A DNA stretch of 64,000 nucleotides from Protopterus annectens (Eukaryota > Chordata > Ceratodontiformes > Protopteridae): NCBI RefSeq assembly GCF_019279795.1, contig NC_056734.1, positions 1,078,146-1,142,145 of the forward strand, in the 5' to 3' direction. The translations under genes and the position numbers were made by a program. Shown piece after piece: positions 61,449 to 64,000 of this stretch; position 1 is the first letter of the stretch, and every line of letters begins with the position of its first letter. The notes under the pieces are model-generated. The model saw only the letters and a program-made list of their open reading frames with translations, was not told the DNA's origin and did no database searches.

Positions 61449-61975
61449 GCTTCTGTTCCATGTGGTGTGGTGCAGGTGTTGGCCGTCTTCTCTTGACCAG
61501 TTATTCCGGTCTTGGCTGGAGAGTGCATGTCTTCCAGTTTGGATAGATAAGTACATCTCTCACAGGTCTGAGTGTTGGGAGGTAATAGGAGAGGGTTGTC
61601 TGTCTACATGAGACAGTTGCTACAGTGGATATAAAAAGTGTACACACCCCTGTTAAAATGCCAAGTTTTTGTGATATAAAAAATTAGACTACAATAAATA
61701 ATTTCAAAACTTTTCCCACCTTTAATGTGACCTATAACTTGTACAATTCAATTGAAAACAAATCTGTTAGGGGAAAAAATATAAAAAATAAAAAACGTAC
61801 AATAAGCTTAGACTAATACTTTGTTGAAGCACCTTTTGATTTAATTACAGCATTCATTCTTCTTGGGTGCACACCTGCCATCAATTAAAGAGATTCTGAT
61901 TAACACCAAATAAAGTTGAGCTGTCCTAGTAGGATTTTCCTGACATTTACTCAGTTGCCTGCTACAGCAAAAGTC

Positions 61976-62921
61976 ATGGTTCACAGAGAGCTTACAAAGC
62001 ATCAAAGGGATCTCATTGTTGAAAGGTATCAGTCAGGAGAAGGGTACAAAAAAATTTCCACAGCATTGGATATACCATGGAACACAGTGAAGGCAGTCAT
62101 CAAAAAGTGGAGAAAAAATGGGACAACAGTGATGTTGCAAAGAACTGGACGTCCATCTAAAACTGATGAAAAGACAAGATGAAAACTGGTCAGGGAGGCT
62201 GCCAAGAGACCTACAGCAACACTGAAGGAGCTAGAGGAATTTCTGGCAAGTACTGGTTGTGTACTACATGTGACAACAATCTCCCGTATTCTCCATATGT
62301 CTGGACTAAGGGCTAGGGTTGCAAGACAGAAGCCTTTTCTTACACAGAAAAACATCCAGACCTGGCTAAAATTTGCAAAACAATACATCAAGTCTCCCAA
62401 AAGCATGTGGGAAAATGTGTTATATTTATTTTATTTATTTATTTACATTTACATACAGCAAAAGCCATGGTTCACTGAGAGCTTACAAAGCATCAAAGGG
62501 ATCTCATTGTTGAAAGGTATCAGTCAGGAGAAGGGTACAAAAAAATTTCCACAGCATTGTACCCTTCTCCTGTCTGATGAAACCAAGGTTGAACTTTTTG
62601 GCCACAATTCCAAAAGGTACATTTGGCGCAAATTGTGAACAGTTCCAAATACCAGTCACTTTTGGCCCCAAACCTTCAGGTATCTGTAGAAATCTGAAAA
62701 TGAAGAGGAATTTCACCTTTCAACATAACAATGACCCCAAGCATACATCCAAATCAACAAAAAAATGGCTTCACCAGAAGAAAATTAAAGTTTTGGAATG
62801 GCTCAGCCAGAACCTTGACCTAAATCCAATAGAAAATCTGTGGGGTGACCTGAAGAAGGCTGTGCACAAGAGATGCCCTTGCAATCTGACAGATCTGGAG
62901 TGCTTTTGCAAGGAAGAGTGA
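61976..62921 (+). CDS. Tc1 transposase (DD34E), broken
   Basis: Cut-and-paste transposase. Start ATG 61976 ([18 protein letters not shown]). First helix-turn-helix: [20 protein letters not shown]; linker [11 protein letters not shown] (GRPR-like). A TGA follows it at 62180. Then [40 protein letters not shown] and MWENVL. An inserted block (about 62419-62572) then precedes [11 protein letters not shown] (first Asp). A frameshift follows near 62636. The second Asp is in NDPKHTS and the Glu in [13 protein letters not shown]. The catalytic triad codons are present, but the gene is dead. Confidence 0.88.
62456..62559 (+). repeat. Direct duplication of the transposase 5' coding segment
   Basis: Nearly identical to 61965-62068 (start codon region through CCACAGCATTG; two or three differences). 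It is inserted between the MWENVL and SDETK codons and followed by GTACCCTTCTCCTG, the reverse of its own CAGGAGAAGGGTAC. Confidence 0.9.
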
Positions 62922-63124
62922 GCAAATATTGACAAGTCAAGATGTGCCATGCTGATAGACTCCTACCCAAGAAGACTGAATGATGTAGTTAAATCAAAAG
63001 GTACTTCAACAAAGTATTAGTTTAGGGGTGTACACACTTATGCAACCAGCTTATTGTATGTTTTTTATTTTTTATATTTCCCCTAAGAGATTTGTTTTTC
63101 AATTGAACTGTGCAGGTTAAAGGT

Positions 63125-63393
63125 ATAGAAGCCACAGTGGTGCAGCGGTAGCATTGTCGCCTCACAGCAAGAGGTTCTCCTGTTCAATTCTCAGCTGGAG
63201 CGCCTTCTGTGTGGAGTCTGCATGTCCTCCCCCCAGTCAAGTGGCGTTTGAAAGACATGCATGAAATGGGTGTGCCTTTGTTGAAGGTTGGGTGTCAAGC
63301 TGGCACCTTGGCACCATAAAAATCTACTGCCAATCATTAGCAGACCAGAGTTCCGCTGTGGCGACCCCTAACTGGGAAAAGCCAGAAGAAGAC
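63125..63393 (+). repeat. tRNA-derived SINE (V-SINE/DANA-like) in Tc1 right inverted repeat
   Basis: Box A GTGGTGCAGCGGTAGCATTG, box B GTTCAATTCTC, GTCTGCATGTCCTCCCCCC, and a 3' segment CCGCTGTGGCGACCCCTAAC then GGAAAAGCCAGAAGAAG, as in DANA-type V-SINEs of fishes. AGGT on both sides (63121 and 63394) may be the target duplication. Confidence 0.8.
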
Positions 63394-63509
63394 AGGTCAC
63401 ATTAAAGGTGGGAAAAGTTTTGAAATTATTTATTGTGGTCTCATTTCTTTATATTACAAAAACCTGGCATTTTAACAGGGGAGTGCATACACTTTTTATA
63501 TCCACTGTA

Positions 63510-64000
63510 TAGGCTGCATAAATACAATATTCTCTTTGCATAGGCCTAGAAATGCATCCATATTATAGCAGACCTTTGTCTTCATGCTATATTTCACATT
63601 TTGCTTTCAGCTTCAGTAAATACAGTTTAAGTAGAAAGGAATATTTCAGTCAATAACCTTCAGGCCATGAGACTGATAAGTCTGAGATGCACAGAGTTCA
63701 CAGCTTCCCAAGGGAAATGTTACAAGATGTGTAGACTCAAGGGAATATTTTATGTGTCAGAGAGACTTTGCAAAGACAGAAACATAGTTAAGACATATTT
63801 GCAGATTAGGCACCTGCAATAATAAATCTTATTTAGATGGTACAAGGCTTGGAAGCCAAGGTCAAGGATGCATGTAAAACTAACAAAGGAAATTTAGAGT
63901 TTAGATATTAAGATATACTTTTAAGTTACAGAGTTGCAGAAGTCAGCACAGTACACTTCAAATCATTTCAGTTTTCAGAGCTACAGAAGCTTGAATATCC
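63510..64000. other. No gene recognised (intron)
   Basis: AT-rich unique-looking sequence. It does not continue the 5' region of LINE copy F. Confidence 0.45.

Larger units (their letters stand above)
57302..61622 (-). mobile_element. CR1-type LINE copy F (split by MITE M2, bordered by Tc1)
   Basis: The 3' end at 57302 is the family tail (reverse of CCTAGGAACCTATGAACCTA). It includes the 3' UTR, ORF2 (57528-60230) and ORF1 (60215-60981 and 61449-61622). The 5' end is lost where Tc1 sits. Family sequence does not resume past the Tc1. Confidence 0.88.
61623..63507 (+). mobile_element. Tc1-type transposon with long inverted repeats
   Basis: Terminal CAGTGGATATAAAAAGTGTA (61623) and its reverse complement ending at 63507, each flanked by TA (61621-61622; 63508-63509), the expected Tc1/mariner target. 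Inverted repeats extend about 200 bp each. The right one is split by a SINE. Carries one transposase gene. Confidence 0.93.
47401..64000 (-). other. Last intron of PPM1L (part)
   Basis: Everything from the acceptor at 47401 to the window edge is, in gene order, intron upstream of the last PPM1L exon. No other host exon was recognised. The intron is at least 16.6 kb here and largely made of transposons. Portions not covered by a repeat entry (49870-50470, 50540-51175, 51790-52370, 55890-57300, 63510-64000) show only AT-rich unique-looking DNA. Confidence 0.75.

Noticed and set aside
62419-62572. Intron in the Tc1 transposase
   Set aside because: Tc1 genes lack introns here; the block contains a copy of the gene's own 5' segment and has no good splice sites.

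Overview
The window is vertebrate nuclear DNA. The only host gene I can name is PPM1L: its last coding exon lies on the minus strand at 47057-47400, is almost identical to the tetrapod/fish protein, and has an intact splice acceptor. Nearly everything else is transposable-element sequence. The mix is CR1-type LINEs with an esterase ORF1, a Penelope/Neptune-type element, PIF/Harbinger, Tc1, tRNA-derived SINEs and fold-back MITEs. This fits a non-mammalian vertebrate with a repeat-rich genome, such as an amphibian or a lobe- or ray-finned fish; I cannot fix the species.

Region 1 (about 1-32173) differs in texture from the rest. It is saturated with CATG/TGTACA/CACA words, long (TA)n and (TG)n tracts, minisatellites and inverted copies of tRNA-headed SINEs. 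On the minus strand it carries the two genes that define PIF/Harbinger transposons: a DDE transposase (29509-30665) and, 13 kb further down, a two-exon Myb/SANT-like DNA-binding partner (16491-16082 spliced to 13451-12520). The right edge, near 32173, looks like a Harbinger terminus: a subterminal motif repeat, two hairpins and a TAA at the junction with Penelope-like sequence. My main inference is that this is one giant Harbinger element of at least 32 kb, with its left end outside the window, holding two decayed CR1-type LINEs (17040-20520 and 26320-29297) and many satellites as cargo. Both transposon genes are far better preserved than the LINEs inside it.

Region 2 (32174-38140) is Penelope-like. 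A minus-strand 5' part (hammerhead-like motif, N-terminal region) is interrupted by the best-preserved CR1-type LINE in the window (copy C, 32828-35987, with a short target duplication). A plus-strand reverse-transcriptase part starts at 36972, and the two parts share about 40 bp in inverted orientation.

Region 3 (38140-47056) holds unassigned AT-rich DNA, a SINE tail, a nearly full-length CR1-type LINE (copy D, about 4.9 kb, minus strand) and the putative 3' UTR and downstream flank of PPM1L.

Region 4 (47057-64000) is the PPM1L last exon followed, in gene order, by its upstream intron. The intron contains an L2-like LINE 3' end, an L1-like fragment, a long-TIR MITE (51178-51788), a CR1-type LINE lacking its 3' half but keeping a duplicated 5' UTR (copy E), a tRNA-SINE that shares its 3' tail with the CR1-type LINE, and a further LINE (copy F). 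Copy F is invaded by a second MITE and adjoins a Tc1 element, which in turn carries a DANA/V-SINE-like SINE in its right inverted repeat.
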